This document shows, piece by piece, positions 35,620 to 43,808 of a stretch of DNA of 64,000 bases (positions within the stretch are counted from its first letter, which is position 1; the number at the start of each line of letters is the position of its first letter). The notes under the pieces were generated by a model. That model saw nothing but the letters and a program-made list of their open reading frames with translations. It was not told the DNA's origin and made no database searches. The translations under genes and the position numbers were made by a program. Source of the DNA: Butyricicoccus_A sp964513445 (GTDB lineage: Bacteria; Bacillota; Clostridia; Oscillospirales; Butyricicoccaceae); NCBI GenBank assembly GCA_964513445.1, contig CAZEMM010000001.1, positions 48,606 through 112,605 of the forward strand. The letters run 5' to 3'.

Positions 35620-35671
35620 GACCAAACAATAGCTCTTGCTTTCTCCCATTTTCGTCAAATTGCTTGAGTTT

Positions 35672-36514
35672 TTAAATGGTATCCTCCGCATGTCTTGTGA
35701 CATGGCAGCCGATATTGACCACGCACGGCAAACCGGCGATATGCGTTGGGAACGGCTCAATTGCCGCCATCAGCGCCGTCACGCTGCCACCCAGTCCCTG
35801 CGGGCCGATGCCCAGCGCATTGACGCGCCGGATGATCTCCTGCTCCATCTCCGCATAGAACGGATTGTCATTGAATTTGCCGACCTGACGCATCAGGCCG
35901 CGCTTGGCAAGATAAGCGGCCTTGTCCGATGTACCGCCCAGACCGACGCCGATGATGATCGGCGGGCACGGATTCGAGCCGGCCTTGTCCACCGACTGCA
36001 CGACAAAATCAATGATATCCTCGCGCGTCGCCGCCGGCGTAAACATCTTCATCGCGCTCATGTTTTCGCTGCCAAAGCCCTTTGGCGCAACCGTAATATG
36101 AATCTGATCGCCCTCTACCAGGCGGGTATATAAAATAGCCGGCGTGTTGTCGTTGGTGTTAACGCGGTCAAGCGGGTCGCGCACGACGGACAGACGCAGA
36201 TAACCGTCAACATAGCCCTGCCGTACGCCCTCATCAACGGCATCCTCCAGCAGGCCGCCCGTAATGTGAACATCCTGTCCGACCTCGACAAAGACGACTG
36301 CCATGCCGCAGTCCTGACAGATCGGAACGGCATTTTTACAGGCAATGTCACAATTTTCAATCATCTTATCAAAAATCGTCCTGCCCAGCGGCGACTTCTC
36401 TGCCTGTCTGCCATCCACATAAGACTGACGGACATCCTCCGGCAGAACATAGTTTGCTTCCATACACAACCTGCGTACAAGTGCTGTAATTTGTTTTGCT
36501 TCAATGGTTCTCAT
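35672..36514 (-). CDS. class I fumarate hydratase, alpha subunit
   Basis: A 280-residue [4Fe-4S] hydro-lyase subunit of the FumA/TtdA N-terminal family. Cluster cysteines are seen in PICQDCGMAVVFVEV, SNPCPPIIIGVG and VNIGCHVT. It adds water to fumarate, or dehydrates tartrate or a similar diacid, but only with a beta subunit. No beta-subunit gene is adjacent or elsewhere in the window, which is unusual. Its start overlaps the stop of the amidohydrolase gene by four bases, so the two are translationally coupled. Confidence 0.88.
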   Translation of the reverse strand: MRTIEAKQITALVRRLCMEANYVLPEDVRQSYVDGRQAEKSPLGRTIFDKMIENCDIACKNAVPICQDCGMAVVFVEVGQDVHITGGLLEDAVDEGVRQGYVDGYLRLSVVRDPLDRVNTNDNTPAILYTRLVEGDQIHITVAPKGFGSENMSAMKMFTPAATREDIIDFVVQSVDKAGSNPCPPIIIGVGLGGTSDKAAYLAKRGLMRQVGKFNDNPFYAEMEQEIIRRVNALGIGPQGLGGSVTALMAAIEPFPTHIAGLPCVVNIGCHVTRHAEDTI

Positions 36515-37677
36515 ATTGTTTCCTCCAGCTTGATCTGTATGCCGTCCACAACAACAGCGGTAACCGTTGTCCTGTAATCAAACGGATCTCCGTTTGTCAG
36601 CATGATATCGGCGTCCTTGCCGACTTCCAGCGAGCCGATGCGGTCGTCCAACCCGATAATGCGCGCCGGAATAATCGTAATAGCGCGCAGCGCATCCATC
36701 GGCTGCATGCCGCTCTGCACCGCCGCAACCGCACAGCGCATCAAATGCTTGAGCGGTGTTTCCGGATGGTCGGTCGTGATCGCAGTCGTAATGCCCGCCG
36801 CCGTCAGCAGCGCAGGCGACCGCTCGGTCAGATGGTGCAGCTCCGGCTTGGATCGGTCGGTCAAAAACGGGCCGGAGCAAATGGCGACGCCCTCTTCCGC
36901 CAAAATATCAGCAATCAGATGCGCCTCCGTGCCGTGCAAAATGACCGCATGCAGCGAAAATTCCTTTGCAATGCGCAGTGCGGTAAAAATATCGTCCGCG
37001 CGGTGTGCATGAAAATGCGCCTGACAGCTGCCGTTCAGCACCGGAAGCAGCGCCTCCAGCTTTGCGTCATATTCCGGCAGATCCGCCGGATCCTCCGCAC
37101 GCGCCTTCTGCGCGCCGTATTCCTGCGCCTTGTGCAGTGTTTCGCGGATAAGCGCGGCTGTCGCCATGCGCGTGACCGGCGTTTCATCCTTATCATTATA
37201 GCACGATTTGGGGTTCTCCCCCAGTGCAAATTTCATCGCGCACGGCTGCTTGATAATCATATCGTCAATCCGGCGGCCATAGGTCTTGATCGCGGCCATC
37301 TGTCCGCCGATCGGATTGCAGCTTCCGGGAGAAACCACACAGCTGGTAACGCCCGCGCGCAGCGCCTCGGAAAAGCTGCGCTCCATCGGATTGATGCCGT
37401 CGATGACACGCAGCTGCGGCGTGACCGGATCGCTGTCCTCATTGCCATCTTCGCCCTCAAAGCCCAGCGAATCCTCAAACAGGCCGAGATGCGTATGCAT
37501 GTCGACCAGACCGGGCAGTACCCAGCCGCCCGCCGCGTCTATCGCGTCCCGCTGCAGCGCAGCGGACAAACTTTTCATCGGGCCGATTCGCGTTATTTTC
37601 CCATTTTCCCACATGACGAAACCATTTTCGATGATTTCCCCCTGCATTGGTACAATTTTTCCGTTGCAAATGACCAT
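36511..37677 (-). CDS. amidohydrolase (imidazolonepropionase-like)
   Basis: A 388-residue metal-dependent hydrolase of the amidohydrolase superfamily. Ligand motifs: GLVDMHTHLG (about residue 57), AHFHAHRADD, ILHGTEAH and TTDHPETP. NGDPFDYRTTV near the C-terminus is typical of this subgroup, whose substrates include imidazolonepropionate and other cyclic amides; the true substrate is unknown. The ATG at 37677 follows GCGAGGGG. It overlaps the fumarase-alpha gene, hinting at a shared pathway ending in a dicarboxylic acid, which is inference. Confidence 0.85.
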   Translation of the reverse strand: MVICNGKIVPMQGEIIENGFVMWENGKITRIGPMKSLSAALQRDAIDAAGGWVLPGLVDMHTHLGLFEDSLGFEGEDGNEDSDPVTPQLRVIDGINPMERSFSEALRAGVTSCVVSPGSCNPIGGQMAAIKTYGRRIDDMIIKQPCAMKFALGENPKSCYNDKDETPVTRMATAALIRETLHKAQEYGAQKARAEDPADLPEYDAKLEALLPVLNGSCQAHFHAHRADDIFTALRIAKEFSLHAVILHGTEAHLIADILAEEGVAICSGPFLTDRSKPELHHLTERSPALLTAAGITTAITTDHPETPLKHLMRCAVAAVQSGMQPMDALRAITIIPARIIGLDDRIGSLEVGKDADIMLTNGDPFDYRTTVTAVVVDGIQIKLEETI

Positions 37678-37707
37678 ATTTGCCCCTCGCAGTAGCACAA
37701 AAATACT

Positions 37708-37736
37708 TTGACATTTAATGGAATCTATGATACGAT
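37708..37736 (+). promoter_or_regulatory. orphan plus-strand promoter
   Basis: TTGACA, 17 bases, TACGAT with TGA extension. No plus-strand protein gene follows. A terminator lies about 65 bases beyond it. Confidence 0.65.
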
Positions 37737-37742
37737 AATTCC

Positions 37743-37831
37743 GGTGGTAGGAAACTATCATCCATGCACCGTTCATATCTTTATCCCCACAATCCATTTG
37801 CCCTTCGGTAAAAGCCGAAGGGTGTTTTTTT
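37743..37831 (+). ncRNA. candidate small RNA
   Basis: Between the orphan promoter and a perfect terminator lies an RNA of about 89 bases. CGGT pairs with ACCG around an inner hairpin GGTAG-GAAA-CTATC with a GNRA loop. A single-stranded stretch follows, then the terminator CCCTTCGG/CCGAAGGG (37801-37822) and TTTTTTT. No start codon with a ribosome binding site and useful length is present. It is divergent from the amidohydrolase gene. I do not recognise a known family. Confidence 0.55.
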
Positions 37832-37855
37832 GGTCTAAGGGCGGACGGTGCACCC

Positions 37856-37889
37856 AGAAAAAATGCCGCCCAAGACGTACGGCGGCATT
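37856..37889 (-). terminator. rho-independent terminator of yabR
   Basis: ATGCCGCC pairs with GGCGGCAT, followed by TTTTTTCTGGG on the minus strand. It ends the long recJ-yabR run. Confidence 0.88.
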
Positions 37890-37900
37890 TACATGTTCTC

Positions 37901-38371
37901 TTACTTACGGCGTCTCGAGCCGTTTTTCTTATCCGTATTGCGGCGGATATCTGCCATACGGCTTTCGCTGTCCTGCATGAAATGCTTCAGCTTATCTTCA
38001 AAGGATAACGGAACATCCTTTGCAGGCTGACGCGCTGCGTATGTTCCGCCGGAGCTGTGCTGGTGCCTTCGATTGGCGCGGTGGTCATCTGTATTTGCAC
38101 TGCGTCCCGCAGGACGCCGCGCAGCTGTCTGCTGCTGCGGCTGTGCCTTTTTGATGGACAGATTGACGCGGCCTCCGTCATCAATCGAAATGACCTTTAC
38201 CCTGACATCCTGTCCCTCCGACAGATGCTCGTGAATATTGCTGACATATGACTGATCCACCTCAGAAATATGTACCAGACCGGTTTTCCCCTGTGGCAGA
38301 GAGACAAACGCCCCAAACTTTGTGATACCGGTAACCTTACCTGACAGAATTTCTCCTACGGCCAACTCCAT
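37901..38371 (-). CDS. yabR: S1-domain RNA-binding protein (YabR-like)
   Basis: A 156-residue protein with one N-terminal S1 domain (about 1-75; GKVTGITKFGAFVSLPQGK, GLVHISEV) and a basic, disordered tail ending in RRRK. It corresponds to YabR/CvfD-type ribosome-associated regulators. It lies next to divIC in the same order as in Bacillus subtilis. The start follows AAAAGGG with a GGAGG further up. Confidence 0.85.
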   Translation of the reverse strand: MELAVGEILSGKVTGITKFGAFVSLPQGKTGLVHISEVDQSYVSNIHEHLSEGQDVRVKVISIDDGGRVNLSIKKAQPQQQTAARRPAGRSANTDDHRANRRHQHSSGGTYAARQPAKDVPLSFEDKLKHFMQDSESRMADIRRNTDKKNGSRRRK

Positions 38372-38399
38372 ACCCTTTTATTTTTTCCTCCATGTGTTT

Positions 38400-38699
38400 T
38401 TACTGCTCAGAGCTGTCAATAAAGACGCGCTCGCCCGGTGACGCATATCCCAACGTATCGCGCGCAATCTGAGCAATCAATTCATCTGTAGCCCCCTCGT
38501 CCAGGGATTCCTTCAAGTCGCTGTTCTCCTGCTCCTGCCAGGAAATCTGCCGATCAAGCTCTTTGCTCTGCTGCTGCAAATCGGTGATCTGCATTTGCAG
38601 CGAAACAATGTGGAACACGGTAAACGCCACAACAGCGATAAGCAGGACTCTGACAGAAAGAACACGATGGCTCTGCTTCCGTTTCATTGTGCCTCTCAT
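38400..38699 (-). CDS. divIC: DivIC/FtsB-like septum formation protein
   Basis: A 99-residue bitopic membrane protein: short basic N-terminus, one membrane helix (about 16-38), a coiled coil (about 38-70) and a small C-terminal domain with the family segment ARDTLGYASPGERVF. It acts with FtsL and DivIB in the divisome. The start at 38699 has AGGAAAGG upstream; an ATG four codons later, after GAGAGG, is an alternative. Confidence 0.88.
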   Translation of the reverse strand: MRGTMKRKQSHRVLSVRVLLIAVVAFTVFHIVSLQMQITDLQQQSKELDRQISWQEQENSDLKESLDEGATDELIAQIARDTLGYASPGERVFIDSSEQ

Positions 38700-38754
38700 C
38701 GTCCTTTCCTACATTACTTTTTTTATTTTATACTACAACAGGTAAAAATGGAAG

Positions 38755-39114
38755 TCATTTTTTTGTTTTTCTCGGTATTTTTTCTCGCCTGTGCCGCTTG
38801 ATTGCCGCGTGCACGTGCTCACACAGCCATCGAAGCAAGCGGCCGGCCGTCTGCTCCCATATCAGCCAGCCGGCAAGCAGTCCGACAAGCAAAAAACCGC
38901 GCAGCCGCATCTGTACGACGGCAGTGACCAGCACAAACACGATCGCACAGCCGAGCATGGAAAACAGCAGGTCAAGGATACATTCCAGTACGCGGCTTCG
39001 AGCGATATTACGCACCAAGCGAAACGCCCCGTATATCGCGCCGAGCAGCACGCCCAACCAGACCGACCAGAGCGTCGCGGTCAACTGCGCCGGCAGCGGA
39101 TTTTCGACGATCAT
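38755..39114 (-). CDS. yabQ: spore cortex protein YabQ
   Basis: A 119-residue protein with about three membrane helices in the first 90 residues (LWSVWLGVLLGAIYGAFRL at about 15-33) and a basic tail. Length, topology and its place directly after yabP identify it as YabQ, needed for cortex synthesis and located in the outer forespore membrane. Overlaps yabP by four bases. Confidence 0.83.
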   Translation of the reverse strand: MIVENPLPAQLTATLWSVWLGVLLGAIYGAFRLVRNIARSRVLECILDLLFSMLGCAIVFVLVTAVVQMRLRGFLLVGLLAGWLIWEQTAGRLLRWLCEHVHAAIKRHRREKIPRKTKK

Positions 39115-39386
39115 TGAAACAGACGGCGCAGCAATCCGCCGCCATGCGCTGTACCCTCATCATACTCCAAGCTGTCTACCAGCCCGCTCAAATGCAGATC
39201 GCCGCTCTCCAGGCTGAGCTGATCGACATGCAGTCCACTGCCTTTGATGGTCAGCCGTCCCTGTGTGGTCGACAGCACAATCTGGTTCTCATCAAAATTG
39301 ACCACATCGCTGACGCCGGAAACCGTCATTTTTGCGCGATCCTGCAGGCTGAGGCCGTGCGGCAGGTCATGTTTCTGTGCCTCCAT
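39111..39386 (-). CDS. yabP: sporulation protein YabP
   Basis: A 91-residue YabP/YqfC-family protein (LSLQDRAKMTVSGVSDVVNF near residue 13; LTIKGSGLHVDQLSLESG). YabP is made in the mother cell, and with YabQ affects cortex formation. The start follows GGAGGGG. A terminator separates it from yabO, so it may have separate expression, as expected for a sporulation gene inside a vegetative operon. Confidence 0.88.
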   Translation of the reverse strand: MEAQKHDLPHGLSLQDRAKMTVSGVSDVVNFDENQIVLSTTQGRLTIKGSGLHVDQLSLESGDLHLSGLVDSLEYDEGTAHGGGLLRRLFQ

Positions 39387-39404
39387 TTCAATACCCCTCC
39401 GATC

Positions 39405-39445
39405 AAAAAAGCCCGAACGTCATGGATATCCTATGCGTCCGGGCT
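39405..39445 (-). terminator. terminator between yabO and yabP
   Basis: AGCCCG pairs with CGGGCT on the minus strand with further internal pairing (CAT/ATG), followed by TTTTTTGATC. It would cut the vegetative transcript before the sporulation genes. I did not find a convincing sporulation-sigma promoter in the 20 bases left before yabP. Confidence 0.7.
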
Positions 39446-39469
39446 GCCAACTATGCTGTTTTGCGTGTC

Positions 39470-39712
39470 TTATAATATCTCACGGTACAGCGTCGAGGCG
39501 TCGTTTTTGAGTACATGCTCTGCGATCTCCAGCACCTCTACCTTGAGCGTGCGCTGGCCGAAGCTGATCTCAATAATATCGCCCACCTTGACCTGATACG
39601 AGGCCTTTGCCTGCTTGCCGTTGACCAAAATGCGGTCGTTGTCGCACGCCTCGTTCGCGATGGTCCTGCGCTTAATCAGGCGCGAAACCTTTAAATATTT
39701 ATCTAATCGCAT
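39470..39712 (-). CDS. rqcP: S4-domain ribosome quality control protein RqcP (YabO)
   Basis: An 80-residue protein that is a single S4 RNA-binding domain (MRLDKYLKVSRLIKRRTIAN, then RILVNGKQAKASYQVKVGD). It corresponds to YabO/RqcP, which helps RqcH add alanine tails to stalled nascent chains. Overlaps hup by ten bases. Confidence 0.9.
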   Translation of the reverse strand: MRLDKYLKVSRLIKRRTIANEACDNDRILVNGKQAKASYQVKVGDIIEISFGQRTLKVEVLEIAEHVLKNDASTLYREIL

Positions 39713-39984
39713 ACATTCACTTTCTCCTTCAATTGTTTTGCCGGTTTGAATACTGGGACTTTCGCTGCCGGAATATCAATCGGCTCCCCGGTGGTTGGGA
39801 TGTGTCCCGTGCGCCCCGGACGCTGCTTTACATCAAACGTGCCGAAGCCGCCAATGGCAATATGCTCGCCGCAGGCCAGCGCATCTGCAATACACGCAAA
39901 CGTAGCGTCCAGACACTGCGCGGCGGCGCGCTTGGTCAGTCCTGTTCGCGCGGCGAGCTGCGCGACGAGCTCACTTTTCTTCAT
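39703..39984 (-). CDS. hup: HU-family DNA-binding protein
   Basis: A 93-residue histone-like protein (MKKSELVAQLAARTGLTKRA; IGGFGTFDVKQRPGRTGHIP with the DNA-binding arm). It overlaps both neighbours, mazG by 14 bases and rqcP by 10, so it is tightly coupled in the operon. A hup between mazG and yabO is a known clostridial and bacillar arrangement. Confidence 0.93.
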   Translation of the reverse strand: MKKSELVAQLAARTGLTKRAAAQCLDATFACIADALACGEHIAIGGFGTFDVKQRPGRTGHIPTTGEPIDIPAAKVPVFKPAKQLKEKVNVCD

Positions 39985-40762
39985 GCTTTGCCTCGTTCCA
40001 CAGCGCGGACAGCTCCGCCAGCGTCAGCTGCTCCATCGGCTTTCCCTGCGCCGAAGCCGCCTGCTCCACATAGGAAAACCGCCCGATAAACTTTTCCGTC
40101 GTGTTGTTCAGCGCGCCCTCCGGATCCGTCTGCGCAAAACGCGCGGTATTGACCGCGGCAAACAGCAGATCGCCGATCTCCTCCGGCACATCGCCGTCGC
40201 CCTGCACGGCGCGGCGCACCTCTTCCAGCTCCTCCTGTACCTGATCGAGCGCCTGCTGTATGTTCTGCCATGTAAAGCCGACCTTTGCCGCCTTGTGCTG
40301 CACCTTTTCCGCACGGATGAGCGCAGGCAGGCTGCGTGCGACGCTGTTTAGCGTATCCGTCGCGCTGGTCTGGCTTTTTTCCGTCTGCTTGAGCGCGTCC
40401 CAGTTGTTCAAAATCTCACCGGTTGAGTGAACGTCTACGTCGCCAAATACATGCGGATGACGGAAAATCATCTTTTTGCAGATGCCGTCCACCACATCGT
40501 CGATGTTAAACCGGCCGCGTTCCTCCTCTATGCGCGCATGGAACACAACCTGGAACAGGACATCGCCCAGTTCCTCCTTGAGCAGCATGGCGTCCTCGTT
40601 GTCGATCGCCTCGCATACCTCATATGTCTCCTCAATAAAGCAGCGCCGAATGCTGTGATGATCCTGTGCTCTGTCCCACATGCAGCCGTTTTCTCCGCGT
40701 AAAATCTCCATCACCCGCAGCAGGTCGCGAAAATCATAGCGTTCCTTTGTTTGAAAATCCAT
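39971..40762 (-). CDS. mazG: nucleoside triphosphate pyrophosphohydrolase MazG
   Basis: A 263-residue protein with two MazG domains. The first contains the Mg-binding EETYEVCEAI and EELGDVLFQVVFHA, the second EIGDLLFAAVNTAR. It hydrolyses NTPs to NMP and PPi and is thought to clear damaged or excess nucleotides. In Bacillus the same domain is fused to a methylase (YabN); here the methylase part is absent. Confidence 0.93.
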   Translation of the reverse strand: MDFQTKERYDFRDLLRVMEILRGENGCMWDRAQDHHSIRRCFIEETYEVCEAIDNEDAMLLKEELGDVLFQVVFHARIEEERGRFNIDDVVDGICKKMIFRHPHVFGDVDVHSTGEILNNWDALKQTEKSQTSATDTLNSVARSLPALIRAEKVQHKAAKVGFTWQNIQQALDQVQEELEEVRRAVQGDGDVPEEIGDLLFAAVNTARFAQTDPEGALNNTTEKFIGRFSYVEQAASAQGKPMEQLTLAELSALWNEAKHEEK

Positions 40763-40777
40763 CGTATTTCCCTTCTG

Positions 40778-42361
40778 TCAATTTGATAATCTCAGCAGCT
40801 GCGCCATGCGCTCCCCGCCCGGCAGCATCGCCACATCCTCGGCCTGCAACGCACGCAGCCCGCATAATAAGAACAAATAAACTGGTATCGCTGCAACGAC
40901 CGCAGCCAACATAGCTGCCGTCCCGCCGCAGACCGCCTGTAGCCGGTCATATATGATATAGGCGCATGCGCCGGTTCCAACGGATGCCGCCAGCAGCCGA
41001 ACAAACGGCCGTCCGAGCGGCGGACGCCAATGCGTGAGCCGGACAATACATGTCATATTTATCAGCAGGATCACGGCGTAGCAGACAATCGTTCCATATG
41101 GCGCGCCCTGTATGTTATACTGTGGCAGCCCCGTCAGCACATAGCTGACAATAAACTTCACGATGCAGCCCGCCGTCATCGAATAGACGGTCAGATCCGG
41201 CCTGCCGAACGACTGCAAAATCGCCGTCGTCACGGTGGACAGGCCGACAAGCGGCTCGGCAAAGCCGAGCAGACACAGCAAAGGCTCCGCTGTCATCACA
41301 CCGCGCGGCTGGGAGGCGAACAACGCCCGCAGCAGCGGTCCGGACAGTGCAGTCAGACCCGCCCCGCACGGCAGGCACACAAGCAGCGTCAGCCGCATCG
41401 ACGTCATCGTCAGCCGCCGCAGCTGCGCAGCGTTTCCCTTCGCATGTACAGCGGACAACGCGGGCAGCACGCTGACCGATACGGAATTCGACAACGCCTG
41501 CGGCAAATTAAACAGCGTGAGCGCCATGCCGGTGTACGCGCCATAGGCCGCCACGATGTTCTCTCCGGAAAAGCCCGCATCCGGCAGACGGCGGTACAGG
41601 ACGGCCATATCCAAAAAGCCGGATACCGTCATGACAGCCGCTCCCAGCGTGACCGGAATCATCAGCCGGAACAGCTTGGGCAACGTGGAGGCATCCCGCT
41701 TCCCCGACCGGTGCAGCAGCACGCCGATGCCGCGCCGTGCACTCCACAGCAGATAAAGCATTGCGATCAGCTCGCCGCAGGTCACACCGAGTACTGCACC
41801 CATCGCCGCACCGGAAATGCCACAGCCCGCATCCAGCAGCCCCTTGGCAAGCAGCAGGCCGACCGTCAGCTTTCCAGCTGCCTCCGCCACCTGTGAGATC
41901 GCGGTCGGAATCATATTTCCCGTTCCCTGATACCAGCCGCGCAGCGCGGCCTCTATCGTGACAAAAAAGACCGCTGGCGCAATCGCCGCAACACAGGGCG
42001 CGGCATCCGGTTGGTCAAACAGGCGGCAGATCGGTCGGGCAAATACCAGCAGACCCGCCGTTAGACTGATCGCCAGCAGCCCAAACACCCCCGCCGCGCG
42101 CAGCACGATGTCCTGCGCGTGCCGCCGCCTGCCGAGCGCGAGCGCCTCCGACACCAGATGCGATTCTGCAATCGGCAGTCCGGCAGCCGCGACGACAAAC
42201 AACAGCGAAAAAAACTGCATCGCAAACGAAAACAGTCCCATGCCGCTGTCCCCGATCAAATTGGTGAGCGGGATTTTAAACAGCGCACCCAGCAGCTTAA
42301 CGACAATGCCGGATACCAGCAGCACCATCGCGCCGCCGACAAAGCTGCCCTTTTCTCTCAT
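40778..42361 (-). CDS. SpoVB-like flippase of the MOP superfamily
   Basis: A 527-residue polytopic protein with about 14 membrane helices (GAMVLLVSGIVVKLLGALFK at the N-terminus). It belongs to the polysaccharide/lipid II flippase group that includes SpoVB, YtgP and MurJ. Its position beside mazG and the yabOPQ genes favours SpoVB, acting in spore cortex synthesis, though a vegetative flippase is possible. The ATG at 42361 follows AAGGAGG; an ATG six codons earlier has no such motif. Confidence 0.85.
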   Translation of the reverse strand: MREKGSFVGGAMVLLVSGIVVKLLGALFKIPLTNLIGDSGMGLFSFAMQFFSLLFVVAAAGLPIAESHLVSEALALGRRRHAQDIVLRAAGVFGLLAISLTAGLLVFARPICRLFDQPDAAPCVAAIAPAVFFVTIEAALRGWYQGTGNMIPTAISQVAEAAGKLTVGLLLAKGLLDAGCGISGAAMGAVLGVTCGELIAMLYLLWSARRGIGVLLHRSGKRDASTLPKLFRLMIPVTLGAAVMTVSGFLDMAVLYRRLPDAGFSGENIVAAYGAYTGMALTLFNLPQALSNSVSVSVLPALSAVHAKGNAAQLRRLTMTSMRLTLLVCLPCGAGLTALSGPLLRALFASQPRGVMTAEPLLCLLGFAEPLVGLSTVTTAILQSFGRPDLTVYSMTAGCIVKFIVSYVLTGLPQYNIQGAPYGTIVCYAVILLINMTCIVRLTHWRPPLGRPFVRLLAASVGTGACAYIIYDRLQAVCGGTAAMLAAVVAAIPVYLFLLCGLRALQAEDVAMLPGGERMAQLLRLSN

Positions 42362-42450
42362 GTCCTGCGCCTCCTTCACAGGAAGCGCGGCATATTGCCC
42401 AGCGCCTCCTCACGGACAGGATATGCGGACACGCCTGATTATAGAATTGG

Positions 42451-42855
42451 TTACAGCTGTGCGCCGCAGCTGCTGCAAAATGCCGCGTCACGCGGGCATT
42501 CCTTGCCGCAGTTCGGACAGACCGTCTCTTTTTTGACCTCATTGAGCTGCGCGCGAATCTCCTCAATGCGCGCGAGCCGCTCGTCAATACCGGTCAGCTT
42601 GGCCTTCATTTCCTCCTGATCGGCCTGCGCGCCGCCATGTACGTCGTATACCATCCGTCCCAGTTCCTTGTACAGCACCTCGATCTCCGCATTCAGATCA
42701 AAAATCTGTAAATTCAGCTTGGTTGTCTCCATGACGCCCGTCGCCGTTTTGCTCGCCGCGCCCGCAGCGCGTGTTGCCGCCTTTCCTGTGCGGTCTGCAA
42801 ACATGCTTGCGGATACCTTCGCCTTCTCAATAAAGCTGTTTACCTTCTTATCCAT
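42451..42855 (-). CDS. zinc-ribbon protein with coiled coil
   Basis: A 134-residue protein of unknown function. It is helical through about residue 110, with coiled-coil-like segments, and ends in a double CxxC zinc ribbon (CPNCGKECP, then FCSSCGAQL). Such proteins are common in Clostridia and uncharacterised. The ATG at 42855 lies 8 bases after AAGGAG. Between the uridine-kinase-like gene and the flippase gene. Confidence 0.75.
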   Translation of the reverse strand: MDKKVNSFIEKAKVSASMFADRTGKAATRAAGAASKTATGVMETTKLNLQIFDLNAEIEVLYKELGRMVYDVHGGAQADQEEMKAKLTGIDERLARIEEIRAQLNEVKKETVCPNCGKECPRDAAFCSSCGAQL

Positions 42856-42877
42856 AGAAAAATCTCCTTCTCTCATA

Positions 42878-43798
42878 TTATCCAATAAATTCATGCATGA
42901 TCGACTGCGATGGGATAAGGTCAAGCTCCTCCAGCGGCGCAAATGCGTCCAGTGCGCGTACAACCGGTTCCAGCCCGACATCTGTCATCTGCTGCAAATT
43001 GGGCTGTGCAAGCTCCCGCAGCTGATTCATCAGCACACAGTCCTCATAAGGCAGATAGGTGTTGACAATATATGTCGCCGCAGGTATGTGCGGCCGGATA
43101 TACAGCCGCTCGCCGCGGCGGACCGAACGCCACATTCCAATAGTACCCGATACCGGCTCGCTGCGAAAATTCATATCGCGTATCGCACGCCGCACAAAGC
43201 GAAGCTGATGCGGCGCAATGCGCCACTCGTTTGTGACGACGACCTCGGTTCCGACGGCCATATAAATGCCGATGGAGCGCCCCTTCAGCCGGCCCGTGAT
43301 GACCTCGTTGAGCGAGTGAATGCCCTCAATCACCGCGATCTCACCCTTTTTCAGGCACATTTGCGTCGTCTGCTCCGTGCGGCGCCGCTGCGCGAAATCA
43401 TACTGCGGCACCTCGATCGTGCGGCCCTCGCACAGCGCCGCCAAATGGTCGCTCAGCAACGGCAGATCCATACACAGCGGCGACTCCAAATCCGGCGCGC
43501 CGTCCTCGTCCACAGGGACGGAATATGTCCCCCTGCTGATATAATAATCATCCATTGAGATCGCATAGGAGGTCACGCCTCTGCTCTCGACTGCCTCGCG
43601 GATGCGGCGCGCCGTCGTGGTCTTACCGCTTGACGACGGCCCGTTAAGCAGCAGGATCGGGCATTCGTCCACGCTGTCGCATACGCGCTCGGCAATGCTG
43701 TCAATCACATTCGTATACCGCTGCTCGCTCTCCTCAACAAATTCTACAGGATCAAGCCTGCAGCGGGCATTGATCTCCTCCAGTTTCAAGTGAAACAT
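42878..43798 (-). CDS. uridine kinase-like nucleoside kinase
   Basis: A 306-residue P-loop kinase (LNGPSSSGKTTTARRI at 51-66; MDDYYISRG for the base-binding loop; EGIHSLNE as Walker B). The N-terminal 45 residues and about 90 C-terminal residues extend beyond a minimal Udk, as in the clostridial nucleoside kinase group. The natural nucleoside is not certain. Start at 43798 after GAGGGAG, 10 bases after hemZ. Confidence 0.85.
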   Translation of the reverse strand: MFHLKLEEINARCRLDPVEFVEESEQRYTNVIDSIAERVCDSVDECPILLLNGPSSSGKTTTARRIREAVESRGVTSYAISMDDYYISRGTYSVPVDEDGAPDLESPLCMDLPLLSDHLAALCEGRTIEVPQYDFAQRRRTEQTTQMCLKKGEIAVIEGIHSLNEVITGRLKGRSIGIYMAVGTEVVVTNEWRIAPHQLRFVRRAIRDMNFRSEPVSGTIGMWRSVRRGERLYIRPHIPAATYIVNTYLPYEDCVLMNQLRELAQPNLQQMTDVGLEPVVRALDAFAPLEELDLIPSQSIMHEFIG

Positions 43799-43808
43799 TG
43801 CTTCTCCC

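Noticed and set aside
39446..39500. A sigma-E promoter for yabP (GATATT and CATAGTT)
   Set aside because: Spacing of 18 bases is outside the usual 13-15 and the second element matches poorly.
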